A program made the translations under genes and the position numbers. Positions 10,230 through 21,471 of a DNA stretch of 64,000 nt are shown here, piece after piece. The first letter of the stretch is position 1; the number at the start of each line of letters is the position of its first letter. Under the pieces are notes generated by a model. It saw nothing but the letters and a program-made list of their open reading frames with translations, had not been told where the DNA came from and made no database searches. Source of the DNA: Drechmeria coniospora (lineage: Eukaryota; Ascomycota; Sordariomycetes; Hypocreales; Ophiocordycipitaceae); contig NC_054390.1 of assembly GCF_001625195.1 (NCBI RefSeq), forward strand, positions 6,855,222 through 6,919,221, given 5' to 3'.

Positions 10230-13200
10230 CGTATAGGGATCTCCCTATTGCTGCGTAAATTCCTCTAGGGCTTCCGTTTGTGCTAGAGCCTCTATCGGTT
10301 CCTAGGTTGGTTGTTCGTAACCTAGCCATTTTACAAGGGCATTGCGTTATCCCCCTCGGCCTTGGGCCCCCCTTGTAGCGAGAATGCGTTCGACCTGGTA
10401 TTCCTCTTGCAAGGTACCGTCCTTGTCTTGGACTAGCAGTAGGCCTGGCTCTAAATCCCGTACTACCTAACTGGGCAAGGGGTCGTTTGCTGCCCTTTCG
10501 ATAAGGTCTATATAGAAGGTAGGGTGTAAGCCCTAAGGAACATCTAGTGTTACTGTAAGTAGTATTGGTACTGCTAGTACCGTAAACTTGGAAGCAACCC
10601 AGTCTAGCTTCCTGCATAGCCTGTTGGTTTTAATATGTCTAAGGCTAAGCTAGACCTTATTGCCTACCTAGAACTTTTCTGCTGGGCGACCTAAAGCTAC
10701 TGCCGACTCGTGTAAGCGTTATTGTACAAAGGTAATAGCCGCTTATATAATTTCTGTTCCTTCCCTTAGGTATTGTAGGAAAGCAACAGCCCTCCCTTTT
10801 GGTGTTGTTACGCTTGCCTAGTCGTCCTTTACCCTCGGTATTGTACCGATTTCGTAGCCTAATAATAGCTTATTTGGGCTGACTCCTATAACTGAAGACT
10901 CCCTATTGTTTAGGGCCAGCTGGCAGGCGGCTAGGTGGGCCGGCCAGTCGAATTGCTTAAACGAGATTAGGATCCTTAGGGTGGCTTGAATTTCCTAATT
11001 TACCCTCTCGGTGCCCCCATCCGTCTGGGGGTAGTGTAAAGTTAATAGGAGTTGCTCCGTGCCAATAAGGGAGTATAGGGATATCTAGAACTTGCTGAGC
11101 CAGTCTGATCCCCGATCTGTTATAATCTGTACGGGAAAACCCCTAAATTGCTACCAATAGGTCTTAAACCGTTCCGCATAAGCCTTTGCGCTTATTGTAG
11201 TTATTGCCTTAAGTTGGATGAATTTGGAGAGGCGGTCTGTAATAACTATTAAGAATTGGGGGTCCTTGTCGTTCTGCGCTAGTAGGTCGGTTATAAAGTC
11301 GATCGATATCTACTTCCAGTAACGGTTTGGCGGGGGGATTGGTTGTAGGAGTCCCTGCCTCTATAGGCGGCTCTTGCGGCTCTAGTAGCAGTAGTAATTC
11401 CGAATATACCGTGCTACGTCCTGTAACATACTATCCTAGTGGAAGTCCCGCTAAAGTGCGCGGAATGTTCCGTTACGACTAGGGTGGCCCGATATAGGTA
11501 ATTTATGTACCTATTGTATTATTCGCGTTGTTAGTGGTTCCTAGGTAGGTACCTATAGGCGTCCCCTATAGTGTGTTGCGCTATAGGCACTAATGGTACA
11601 ATCGGCCGTTTGTTCTTTTATCTTCGCTTCTGCCGGGAATTTCCGCGCGCCTGTTGCTACTGCTTGTCGTCGAGCTTCGTATATTGTATTGTTTTGTAAC
11701 GCTTGGTCCTATAATTCCTGTAGGTAGGGTTCCGGGAAGAGTAGTTGGCCGGCTGGCGTATCCTGTAGAAATAGCGTCTCCCTCCCTGTTGGTCCCTGTA
11801 CTGCTAGGAGCAGTCCCTGTACTGCTAGGGGCAGTTGGGATATATTAATAGCTCCCTGTCCCCCTTCCGTCTCTGGACGGGCCCGGTCCGCCCCCGTATT
11901 CGTAGCTATTGTGTCTTGGGCACTTGGTACTTTGCAGCCGGCCCGGGCCCGGTCTGTCCCCGTATTCGCCCGATCTGTACCCGTATTTGTAATTGCTGTA
12001 TCCTGGGTGTCCTGGGCGTTGGGACCTTCTTGCGCGGGTTAGCCTCTGGGCGCCTCCTGTAGTGTAGAGATTGATACCGGCCGAAGTATTTGTCCTAGGC
12101 GTAGCGCGTCCTCCTCGTCCTGTTCTTAACGCAAGAGCGCATCCGGCCGTTGTGCTTGTAAGCCCGGTCTGTACTGTAGCGAGTAATTGAAGTTTGTAAG
12201 GACTTCCGCCTATTGTACCTGTCGTTCCGATATCTCCTGCAGTTTGGTAAAGTATTTGAGGTTTTTGTGGTCCGTTAGAATAGTAAATGGTTCCGTAACG
12301 CCTCGTAGGTCTGCCGACTATGCCTTAAGACAGCTGATAACTGCTAGGAGTTCCTTGTTGTGGATTGTATAATTCCTTTCTGCTAGTGTAAGTTTGGCTG
12401 AGTGGTAGGCTACTAGTTGTAGGACCCCCTTGCTGTCGATTTGCGAGAGGCATCTGCCTAGTGCCTTGCTTAAGCAATCGGTCTTAACAAGAGTCTTCCT
12501 ATCTGGGTCCTATTGTACTAGGATTGGGTATGACGAAAAGGTACGCTTAAGGGATTGGAAGGCTGCGTCTTCTTCGGGTCCCTAGCGAAATAGTATACCC
12601 CTCCCTGTAAGGGATGTAAGTGGTTCTGTAAGGCTTGCAAAATTGGGAATAAATTCGCGGTAGAAGTTCGCAAAGCCTAGGAAGCTCCTGATCCCCCTTA
12701 CTTTGGTAGGTGGTTGTTATTCTTGAATTGCAGCGATTTTCGCTAGGTCAGGCCTAACCTTAACGCCTGCTTGAATAATAAACCCAAGGTATTTAACTTC
12801 TATTGTTGCAAATGCGTACTTATCGAGGTTCAGGTAAAGACCGGCTGCCTGGAGCCGCTTAAGGATTTCCCTGACCTTAGTAATGTAGTCGGCCTTCGAT
12901 CCGGAGGTATAGATTAGGATATCGTCTAGATAGGCTATAACCTACTCCCCTAATTTGTCCTGCAATACCCCGTTGATGTATTTCTGGAATGAAGCCGGTG
13001 CTCCGGCTAGGCCGAAGGGACAGACTAACTATTCGAATAGACTAAATTGTATGCGGAATGCCGTAAGCGGTTTGTCTCCTGGCGCTATACGTAACTTGTG
13101 GAATGCTGCTCGTACGTCCAGTTTGGTAAACTAGCGTGCCCCTGAGAGTAAGCGGAGCGTTTCTTTAACTAGCGGGAGTGGGTAACGGTCCTGTTGTATA

Positions 13201-15388
13201 ATCTTATTTAGGGCCCGGTAGTCTATATATAGCCTCTATCCTCCGTTTTCTTTCTTAGTAAGTAGTATTGGTACTGCCGCTGCTAACGAACTTACCCGTA
13301 TCCATCCCTTGTCCAGTAGGTCTATAATCTGCTTGCGGACTTCGAGTAGTTGGTCTCGTAGTATATTGTATAGTGGACCCTAGGGTAGCTGTAGTGTTTC
13401 TCCCTTGTCGTTTTGTTGTAGTCGGATGTAGTAGTCTTAGGAGCCCCGGTGTAGTAGTAGGCCTGAGGCCTGTTCCTTATCGAAAAGGTCAGCGTAGTCC
13501 TGGAGGGCTGCCGGGAGAGTGGGTGGGGCTATTATTATTGTATTTATGCTTCCGGGTGCTCGTGGCGCTGTTTCTTGTAGTTTTGTTGCTATTTCTTGCA
13601 AGCTTGTTACTACTAGTACTCCCTGTTGTTTCCGTAAAAAGGTTTGTACTAGCGTAAGGTGTGCCTCCTGGGATCCGTCGGGAGGGCGGATGTCGTTTGC
13701 TTGTACGATTTGGTTACCTGCCGCCCCGATTGTAAGAGTCCGATCTATTGCGTTTAGGGTTACCCGTCGGTATTCTATCTATAGTAGGCCTAGTATAGCG
13801 TCTCGACTTAGGCCTGGGATAACGTATAGCAGTATTAGGCTCTCCCAGCTATCTATATCGATTGTCGTGCGGACTATATTGGTTATTATAGGGTAGGCGA
13901 GGGTGTTGCCTGTATTCCGCCGAGATATTGTAACAGCCGTTTGGAGTAGCCGTTTTGTTGGGAGAGGGATAAGCTCGAGTTGCAGGCGTTAGGCCATCCT
14001 TTTGCTAATGGCCCTATAGCAGTTGCAGCCGCTATCGATTTGAATATTAAGGAACCTTATAGAATTTACGAGTATAGCAATAAGAAAGGGTAGTCCATCC
14101 ATTCTTAGTGTAATCTTTTTGAACTCGGTTTCCTAATTCCCCTGGTTCCTTGTAGTCCGCTTGCCTGCAAACCCTTAGTGCCTCCAAGCGAAACTTAGCT
14201 TAAAGGCGCCTTATTTCCCTCCTCTTCCTCGGTCTCTAATTCCTTGCAAATATGTTCTTCCCCCTAAGCGGCCTGAATGCTTATCCCTAGGGTATGTAGG
14301 ATTGCGGCTTGTTGTGGGTATTGTTGGATATAGTGGCCTCCCTCCCTGCAGCGGATATACATACCGGCCGCCCTACGCCTGTCTCTCTCTTCCCGTATAA
14401 CCCATTTTGCCCGCTGTTGGGGCCCGCCTTAGCCTCGGTTCGTTTTCGTTGTCGGTCTGGTCGTAGCCGCCCTGGGCCCGGTCGTAGCCCTAGAGCCTGC
14501 CGTATTGACCCCTGATATTGGGGTGTTGCCGTCCTTGTTGGGTCGGGGGGTCGCCCTGGCCGTCCCCTGGCCGGGCCCGCTCCGGTCCCTAATTTTATCC
14601 TCCATGCGTTGCGATTCCATTTCGGACGCGATTTGTTTGTATGCGTCGACCGCCTCGTTATAGTCATCCATTATAGTCCCCTGCTAGAGGATACAGTCCC
14701 TTATTCTCTTAGTTAGCCCAATACGGAGCTTTATAAGTTTTACCTCGCTAGGCCAATACATCCCTCCTGCTAGTGTAAGCTTCTCTTCGAAGCGTATAAG
14801 GAACGCTAGGAACGACTCCAACGTCCCTTGCCTAATGTCCTCTAGTTCGACAACCGCTAGTCGCTAGCAGTAAGGGTCGCTGTAAGCCGATTCGAGGTAC
14901 GTTAGGAATTGGAACGGGTCGTAACCGATGCGGGAGCCTTCTTTGAAGTACGTTGTAACTCGTTGCTGGACTTTGGCCGAGAGGTTTTGCCAAACGAAGA
15001 TCCATTGGTCCTGGGCGGACCCGATGAAGTCCTTATCTACTCGGAGCTTGCGGTCTATGCAGAACTTCCAGGCTGCAAAGGTGCCCTTGTTGCCGTCGTA
15101 CGGGTCCCCGACCGGAATCGGTTTGCGTTTAATACGGGCCCGTGGTATGCCCGACTCGTCCTCGGTCCGCTCCTACTGGGGGTCGATTGTTGAGGTGTCT
15201 ATTGGCTGGGCCGACGAATGCCCTGGGTCCTGCTGTGCCTGTTGCTGCCTATTCTTCTGCAGAGCTGAGATTTGTATAGAGTACGTTTCCATTTGGGCGT
15301 GCATTCGGCCAAACTCCGTATGGACTTTTACCATAAAGTCCTCTATGACTTGCTGGAGGTTAATTTCTTCGGGCTTCCCCTTATCCAT
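10230..15388 (-). pseudogene. Gypsy gag-pol remnants
   Basis: Gag begins at 15388 (MDKGKPEEINLQQVIEDFMV) and includes a capsid-like region and a mutated CCHC knuckle (CREGGHYIQQYP, about 14365). Pol contains the reverse transcriptase blocks TKLDVRAAFHKLRI, PFGLAGAPASFQKYI and the active site YLDDILIYT (12906-12932). RNase H follows around 12300-12600. The integrase acidic triad blocks are FLIVITDRLSKF, IITDRGSDW and TDGGTERVN (about 11300-11000). A C-terminal chromodomain (YQVERILATRG...ALVKWLGYEQPT) lies near 10400-10280. Stops recur at Gln and Trp codons, for example before EP in the chromodomain, so no full protein is made. Confidence 0.9.
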
Positions 15389-15449
15389 TTTGACTTACGA
15401 TAGTTAGGCTTTTCCTTCCTCCTAACCGGTATAAGTAAAGTCTTTTAAA

Positions 15450-15620
15450 TATTACGGAGTCGCTAGGCAACTGCTCTAGGACTCTCAATAATGTTTATTA
15501 AAAGACTTAAAGGAGGGAAAACTACCTAACAACTAGGGCTTCTAGTTGTGTGCGTTCCTCCTAGTGGGTCCCTTGGTTCCCTTCGTTCTCCTATATCGGG
15601 CTAAGCCCGATACCATAACA
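15450..15620 (-). repeat. 5' LTR of the Gypsy element
   Basis: 171 bp, about 97% identical to 8196-8366. The four G-to-A changes in this copy relative to the other (for example TGTTA to TATTA at the edge) and one in reverse are all transitions. It is followed by GGTTA. Confidence 0.93.
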
Positions 15621-18600
15621 GGTTACTCTTAAATCCTAGAGCTGCTGGAAGGAAATTAACAATAATTTATATACCCAAGATATTAAGCGGGAAGCAATTG
15701 CATAAGTTATTATAAATAACTTTTTAATTAATTATTAATTAATTATCGTTATTATAGGAAAGCTTAGTCTATTTCTTTACAATTCCAAAAGGGAAATATA
15801 TACCGACGGAGCAATAGTAGCTATCTTAATTCTTACCAGCCGAAAGTTATTCGATTAGTTATCTCAGTAAGTCTTATTAATTAATATATAATATATTATT
15901 AACTTTTTATTAGGGTCCCTTTAGTATCGAGTAGTATTATATTTCGTATACTAACCCAATGCATTAACAAGGGCATTACCGAACGATATTAAAGCAAGAA
16001 TATAACCTATATATATACAATATCCGGTAAATTATCGAAAATCCGTTATCAATCTCTTCTAATAACAAGGGCTACAGTATTATTACCCAAAATCGGGCAA
16101 AGCGGGGTTAATACAGTAAGTAGGTAGTAATCTATTTATAATCAATTATAGACTAATTAGTAAGGTATTACCTATAAACTATACGGCTAAGGAGACTTAG
16201 TATCTATATCTTGTAATATTATATTTTATTTCCTTATACCTATTAATAATATCCTACCTTATTTTATTATAGCCTTATATAGGGTTTATAATTACCCGCT
16301 ACCGCTACCTACTAGGATACCCGCCTCGATTCTTTCGAAACTTCAATCTATACTTAGTTACGGGCGTTACTTACTAACTCTAAGTATAATTCCTATATAA
16401 TTTATTTTTAATATATTACTAATTAATTATAGATACTTAGTTGTAATTATTTAAGATACAGGCTCTTATACGTAAGTATAATAGTACTATAATTACGGAT
16501 ATTTATCTAAGTCTTACGAATGTTAGTATACTACAGTAAATCCTATACCGCTATAAGGCTATTTACTACCCTTTGGGATTATTACGTCTCGGAATATACT
16601 ATAAGTATATTTCGAAGCATAAAGATAATCCAGATCGGGTAAGTATATATTAATATATTCTAAATCTATTGCTAATCAATTATAGTATATCCAGATTGTA
16701 TATTATAATAGTATTAATCTACTTATTGTTTTATTTTACTGTAAGTAAATTAAATTTTTTTGGTACCCTTAATTTAAGTTATTTTAGGTTAATATAAATT
16801 ATAAATATATATCTAATAATAGAGAGATAGAATTAATTTAGGGTATATATAGTACTTCTAGTCGAACTAGTAAGTAATTTATAATAAATTATTAATAGAT
16901 TACTAATAATTTAGTTATTCCCTTATTACAAGCAATTATAAATTCTAAATCGGCAATAGCTTATACATTTATATATAAGACTATTTTTTCCTACCTTTCT
17001 AATATATTTAATATAAATATTTACTGGCAATATATTTACTAAGAAGGCCTTACTAGAATTATAGTTAATTAGGATCTTAGTAATATTCTCGGTAAGTATT
17101 TATAATTACTTTATAATTAATTACTAATATATTATAGGGTTTGCTAACTATCTTTTGAGTATTAACCCCGGGAATTGTAATCCTAAGTAGTATGCGTAAC
17201 GATTAATACGGCTATATAAGGTTTATTTTAAACGTAGTATTAGTATGTTTTCTTAATGCATTTATAATCAATTAATAAACTATTAATTAATATCCTTATT
17301 AGGCTTAACCCTTAAGGGATATTAAGAGTCTAAAGGCAGGATAAAGAAGGACCTTTTTGCATAAATAATAAAATTATTATACTTCTAAACCCTCCGCCAA
17401 TATATAGAATGGTATATAAAGTTACGCAGAGGTATTAATATTTTAAACTATTATTAATCTATTACTAATAGATTATAGAAAACCCTTATATTGCAGATTG
17501 GGTTATATATAAAATGCAACCTATTATTGCATATAGCCTCTATAAGGGATATTTAAAAATAACTACTACTTAGTAGAATGCTTTATTAGCGCATACAAAT
17601 TACGTTAAGTAATTACATAAATTATCCTATTAGGCCTCCGGTCGATATATATAACTTATACAGGCTGTTTAGCGGTAAGTACTTCTTTATTATTTTATAA
17701 TATATTATTAATTAATTTAGGTCGAAGGTCTACGATTGGACCTAAATAGCAAAAGATAATCTTACTTCCTCTTTCGGCTAGTAACTTTCCTACCGGAATA
17801 CTTTACTTAAGGGAAGACTATATAGAGTAAATAAACGGAGTAAGTAATTATTAATATATTTATAATAAATTATTAATTTAATAGGGTTTTATAGGACAAT
17901 AAAGATAGCTATAGTAATAAGAAAACCCCCCCTAAGATTGAACCGACTTACTAGCTATAAATAGCTAGGATTCCTCTTTAGTTAGTCTAGCTAGATCTTT
18001 ATTTCGCTCCTCTCCTTCTATATAATGCGTACAATCTATATCTTTATTAGGCGTACCCTATAGCTCTATACGGTAAGTCGTTTTAATTAATTACTAATTA
18101 ATTGTTAATTAATTATTAACCCTTTATAGAAGTTAAAGACAGTCTACTTAAAGCCAGTAGTAATTACAAGAGCTAAGACTTCTTTAAGTAAAGGAACAGT
18201 TAATAGAGAGTAAGAGGTAATTAGAGTATATAAAATTAATTCGGGCTATTATTAAAAATAGGGGTTCTTTAAATAATCTCTCTAAGTATAGGTTAGAAAA
18301 GTAATTGGTTTTTAATTTATTTATAATTTATTATACTATTTTATCTTATAATTTATAATTATTATTGTTAATTAAGTAATATATATATATATAACTCTAT
18401 TTTAAATTACTTTATAGCTATTATAATAAATAGTATTTTTATATCTTTTTAGTTACCCTATAGCTACTATACTAAATAGTATTTTATATCTTTTTTTACT
18501 TTATATATATATATATTTATATACCCTATAAGTATTAATTATAAAGTTTATCGATAAAAAGTTATACTTTATAAATAATTATAAATTAATTAATTAAATA

Positions 18601-18674
18601 CTTTAAAATAGAATTAGTTTAGATATAAAAGTGCCTTTATTAATTAATTATAAACTAATTACAAACAAATTTAT

Positions 18675-19584
18675 CTAGGCCTCCTTATCCATAATCTCTA
18701 TAGCCTTACTATTCTTCTAATTAATATAAAATAACTAGACAGTATACTCTTAAGTAATATCTATAGAAGGATAAGCTAAACAATAAGTTAATAATTAATT
18801 ATAAATAAATTAATACTATGGAACTTACTAAAGTAAGCAGACTTACAGCTAGGGCATTTACCCTTAACTCTAGTTACAGACTTAAGAGCCCGCATATTAA
18901 CCTAAGGGGTTAATTAGCTAAAATCCAATTATAAATTAATTCTATAGTACTTACCTCTCTATTTCGCTTTCGAGGGACGTTAAAATTATCTACAACAAAC
19001 TTAGGGCCAGGAGGGGCAGGGGCCGGTCTAGACTTATTTACCGAGGTAGAAATTTAATCAATATTGCTAATATTGGAAACTAACCAGTCGGTAATTGCCT
19101 GCTAATAATCTATAAATTATTTAGTAATTAATATATAATTGATTATATATAAATACTTACGGGTAGCCTCCTGGATCTCCATTATTATTATAGTACTATG
19201 GTGCACTGGAGCTAGGACAATCCTTAGATACTTCGACTTAACGTAGGCGCGCAGGTTAGAGTGGAACTTAAAAGCATAGTCCTACCAATAATTAATTATT
19301 AATTAATTAGAGATAGATTAGTTTTTCTATAACGTACCGATGGACAGAGCGACTTACTAAGCGTAGCAATACGGCAAAAAACCTCCCCAAGAGGGAGCTT
19401 TATTATACTATTTTCCTATATTTTTTTTAAGTATAAATTAATTATCAATCGATTATTAATTACTTACGTTAATAGTCTAGGCAGGGAGATGCTTCCAGCA
19501 GTAACTAGGCTTTGCAGGGTTACCGGTAGTATATATTTTGTATGCATCGACGTCCTGTAGCGAGTTTCCGGCGGCACGAGGCAT
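18675..19584 (-). pseudogene. Second unrecognised multi-exon gene of the nested element
   Basis: The minus strand starts with MPRAAGNSLQDVDAYKIYTT; exon 1 (19584-19468) ends at a GTAAGT donor. Later blocks include NLRAYVKSKYLRIVLAP (about 19240), QAITDWLVSNISNID (about 19080) and VKGKCPSCKSAYF (about 18850). The last part ends NSKAIEIMDKEA before TAG. Introns start GTAAGT or GTAAGTA and end in TAG. Stops at Gln positions again suggest RIP. The CxxC pair could bind metal. It faces the long plus-strand gene. No family is recognised; exon limits other than the first are approximate. Confidence 0.5.
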
Positions 19585-19724
19585 AATAAGAATTAATTAT
19601 TCGAGTTAACAGTAATAATTAATTATTAATTAATAATATAGGCATAGAGGAAGTACAGGATTAACGTATGTAAGGAAGGAAGGAGGGATCGATTAGGAAT
19701 TTATTGGTAATAAATTTTATTATT

Positions 19725-19883
19725 GCTAACCTAACCTATGCTCTACTTTTAAATAGTCTCTCAGCCAATTAAAAGAAAGGGATCCACAGGTCAGGTTAGC
19801 TTTTTAGCGGCCTACAAATTGCCTATTTTGGGAGGTACGGGTCAGGTCAGCTACCCGACTATGGGTCAGTTTATCACTACCTA
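19725..19883 (-). repeat. Right terminal inverted repeat of the nested DNA element
   Basis: Partner of 7284-7441. It is followed by the right copy of the 9-bp duplication CGTTACTAC (19884-19892). Confidence 0.88.
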
Positions 19884-20503
19884 CGTTACTACCGAGGCCC
19901 TCGAGGATCCCGGTTTCGTCCATATTCCAACGGTATTGTGGCGGGATAGCCTGGATCTCGGAGGGCCTCAGTAAATTAAACTAATTTTTAATAAGGCTCG
20001 TAGAAGCACCGTTTAAACGGCACGAATCAATAGACTTGCCTTGTACGGTACTAACTTCTGGGTTACGGCGTAAAAAGCCCGTAATCCAGTTCTTGCCGAG
20101 GGGTTAAAGGTCCCCTCCTGCAACGAGGATCCGGGCGGCAAAGACCTTTAATTGCTGATGTAACGGTGGTAGCCCCAACGCGCCTTGGATAAGGACCCAA
20201 TCGCAAAGGTACTTTTCTTGATCCCTTGAGAGCCTTTGTAACGGGATATAGGCTTTATTTCTTGGAAGGTGGCCGCGTAATCGGTTTTGGAGTGTTGTCC
20301 GTGGAATTCCATACTGAGAGATAGCTTGGTACTGCGAGAGGCCGTTTTTTACAGCCGATACGGCTAGTTGGAGCGTTTCTTCGGTATACTTAGCTTTTTT
20401 AGCCATTAAATAAGCTAGGAATAGCTGTTCTTGTAAAAATCAATTAAGTTACGCGAAAAAACGCGGTTGTAATGTGTAGCTTGTATTGATGAAGGTAGGA
20501 AAA

Positions 20504-20549
20504 TGGGGGGCCCAAGAGGGGGGGGGGCCCATGAGTGGGGGGTCTGACT
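20504..20549 (-). repeat. Right terminal inverted repeat of the Fot1/pogo-type element
   Basis: 46 bp, an exact reverse complement of the left repeat, followed by TA (20550-20551). Confidence 0.92.
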
Positions 20550-20551
20550 TA

Positions 20552-20999
20552 ATCATACCCCAGAAACAGCGAAGGTACGCCGACTGGGTCGTCAGCTTGA
20601 CTACGAGCTGGACTAGCTGCGTGAAGCCAGCGGCCGCCCCGCCGTCGGATCCCTTGCCGTCTCATGCTTGGTTGGGGCGAATGGCAGCCAGCGAGGACCA
20701 GCGACGGAACCAGTGGGTCCGCCGAGGCTCATCTCGGCGTAAAGTGTTCCGTTCGCAGTGAAGAACTGCAAGCCGTAGTCGGCAAAGTCTACTATCACCC
20801 ACGCCCACAGGAGATGCTCCCAGTCGTTGGTCGTCTTCCACTCTGCGAAGTCTACCGATCCGAAGCCGTGGGCGTCGGCGGCTTCCGAGTCGGCACGGAC
20901 ACCGGCCTGCGACTGGTGGAGACGGTCGGCGTCACCGGCTCCGCCGGCCCCACAAATGCCGCGTTCAGACTGGTGGATGGCCGCCGGCGTGAGCTGCAC
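20552..20999 (-). pseudogene. 5' part of transposon-split conserved fungal protein gene
   Basis: The minus strand reads DFAEWKTTNDWEHLLWAWVI, then VDFADYGLQFFTANGTLYAEM and GPRWLPFAPTKHETARDP. After a frame change it reads GFTQLVQLVVKLTTQSAYLR and CFWGMI up to the TA at 20550. The continuation lies at 6074-5725 beyond the nested transposons. Upstream (above about 20950) the frame is unclear and no start is identified. Aromatic-rich W-E-H-L-L-W-A-W and F-W-G-M blocks suggest a large conserved ascomycete protein of unknown function. Broken by insertion and frameshifts. Confidence 0.6.
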
Positions 21000-21471
21000 A
21001 CATGGACACAGCGGGTAGTCCCCAGCTGGATAGTACGGGATCCGCAGCCGTTAAGGGCGTCACTGTGTTGAGGTTTGTCAACCATTCCACCAATTCTATT
21101 CCGCGGGCCCGTTCAATCCAGCGGTGTTTGTGCAATAGTGAAACTCCTCTGCGCTGCGTAATACTTCGCAAAGGCTCGGGGCCGGAGCGGTGATGAAGGG
21201 GGACGCAGATGAGGTGTGGCAGCGAAACCGCGACATATGCATCCATCTTGCACGAATGAGCACGTGGAAGCTCCCTGATTGGACACGATCTTTTTGTTCC
21301 TGTGCAGAAAAAATCGATAGTCGCATGCAGTGGGTTGCGGTCCATCATCCATCCCTCCAGTGCCGTATCGGGTCGACGTTGTATCGACGGCAGCCTAGAA
21401 GAGGGAAATTTTTGGGCGCAAATGAAGATGTGATCGAGAAATGAAGGTATAATAGGAGCAGGCCAATCCAT
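21000..21471. other. Intergenic or upstream pseudogene remnant, nothing recognised
   Basis: Overlapping frames on both strands show no family resemblance. Part of it may be the unrecognisable beginning of the split host gene. Confidence 0.4.

Larger units (their letters stand above)
8196..15620 (-). mobile_element. Ty3/Gypsy LTR retrotransposon (chromodomain type)
   Basis: The innermost element, 7425 bp. Two 171-bp LTRs (8196-8366, 15450-15620) are flanked by the 5-bp duplication GGTTA (8191-8195, 15621-15625). Gag and pol read on the minus strand, so the 5' LTR is the right-hand copy. The pol order is protease region, reverse transcriptase, RNase H, integrase and chromodomain, which places it with Gypsy chromoviruses. 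The LTRs differ at five positions, all transitions, four of them in TpG/TpA context. Many in-frame stops make it inactive. Unusually, about 1.8 kb separate the pol end from the 3' LTR and hold an antisense ORF. Confidence 0.93.
7600..18230 (+). pseudogene. Unrecognised multi-exon gene of the nested element, RIP-damaged
   Basis: The plus strand shows a regular alternation of short coding-like blocks and AT-rich introns of about 50-65 nt. The introns begin GTAAGT and end in TTAATTAATTAT...TAG, for example near 7730, 7987, 15870, 16640, 17095, 17690 and 18075. In one frame per block the sequence is open except for TAA or TAG where Gln would fit. Examples are FVPKIPDYPKTSTASVRYVI (about 7890), YKAIYYPLGLLRLGIYYKYI (about 16550) and LSINPGNCNPK (about 17160). 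The Gypsy element splits the exon near 8195/15626, and the reading continues across it. I do not recognise the protein; it may be the element's transposase. Confidence 0.55.
7284..19883. mobile_element. Nested DNA element, 158-bp inverted repeats, 9-bp TSD
   Basis: Inverted repeats of about 158 bp (7284-7441 and 19725-19883) and a 9-bp duplication define the ends. Without the retrotransposon inside it the element is about 5.2 kb. It is very AT-rich and carries two intron-rich genes pointing at each other: a long one on the plus strand and a short one on the minus strand. Long inverted repeats with a 9-bp duplication are typical of Mutator-like elements, but I could not find a transposase signature, so the superfamily is open. 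Removing it restores the frame of the outer transposase, which confirms its limits. Confidence 0.82.
6205..20406 (-). pseudogene. pogo/Fot1-like DDE transposase, split and mutated
   Basis: The coding parts are 20406 down to about 19884 and 7283 down to 6205. The N-terminus (MAKKAKYTEETLQLAVSAV) is a Psq/CENP-B type helix-turn-helix, followed by a second DNA-binding segment and then WNMDETG, holding the first catalytic Asp. The reading is interrupted exactly after GLGSN by the nested element and resumes at GLVL once one 9-bp duplication copy is discounted. LLIVDRYGSY supplies the second Asp and YVLQPLDV the third acidic residue. The protein ends near FEDLCFKWQLE. About 530 residues in total fits the family. 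In-frame stops replace Gln or Trp codons (one at 20104-20106), as expected from RIP. It is inactive as it stands. Confidence 0.88.
6077..20549 (-). mobile_element. Fot1/pogo-type Tc1-mariner element, interrupted
   Basis: The outermost of three nested elements. Perfect 46-bp terminal inverted repeats (6077-6122 and 20504-20549) begin AGTCAGACCCCCCACTCATG and hold a run of ten C. They are flanked by TA at 6075-6076 and 20550-20551, the standard Tc1/mariner target duplication. Without the inner insertion it is about 1.9 kb, the usual size of Fot1-like elements. It encodes a DDE transposase on the minus strand. It sits inside a conserved host gene whose two parts flank it. Confidence 0.9.

Noticed and set aside
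11654..13896. Plus-strand ORFs inside the Gypsy pol region
   Set aside because: They are antisense shadows of reverse transcriptase, RNase H and integrase on the minus strand.
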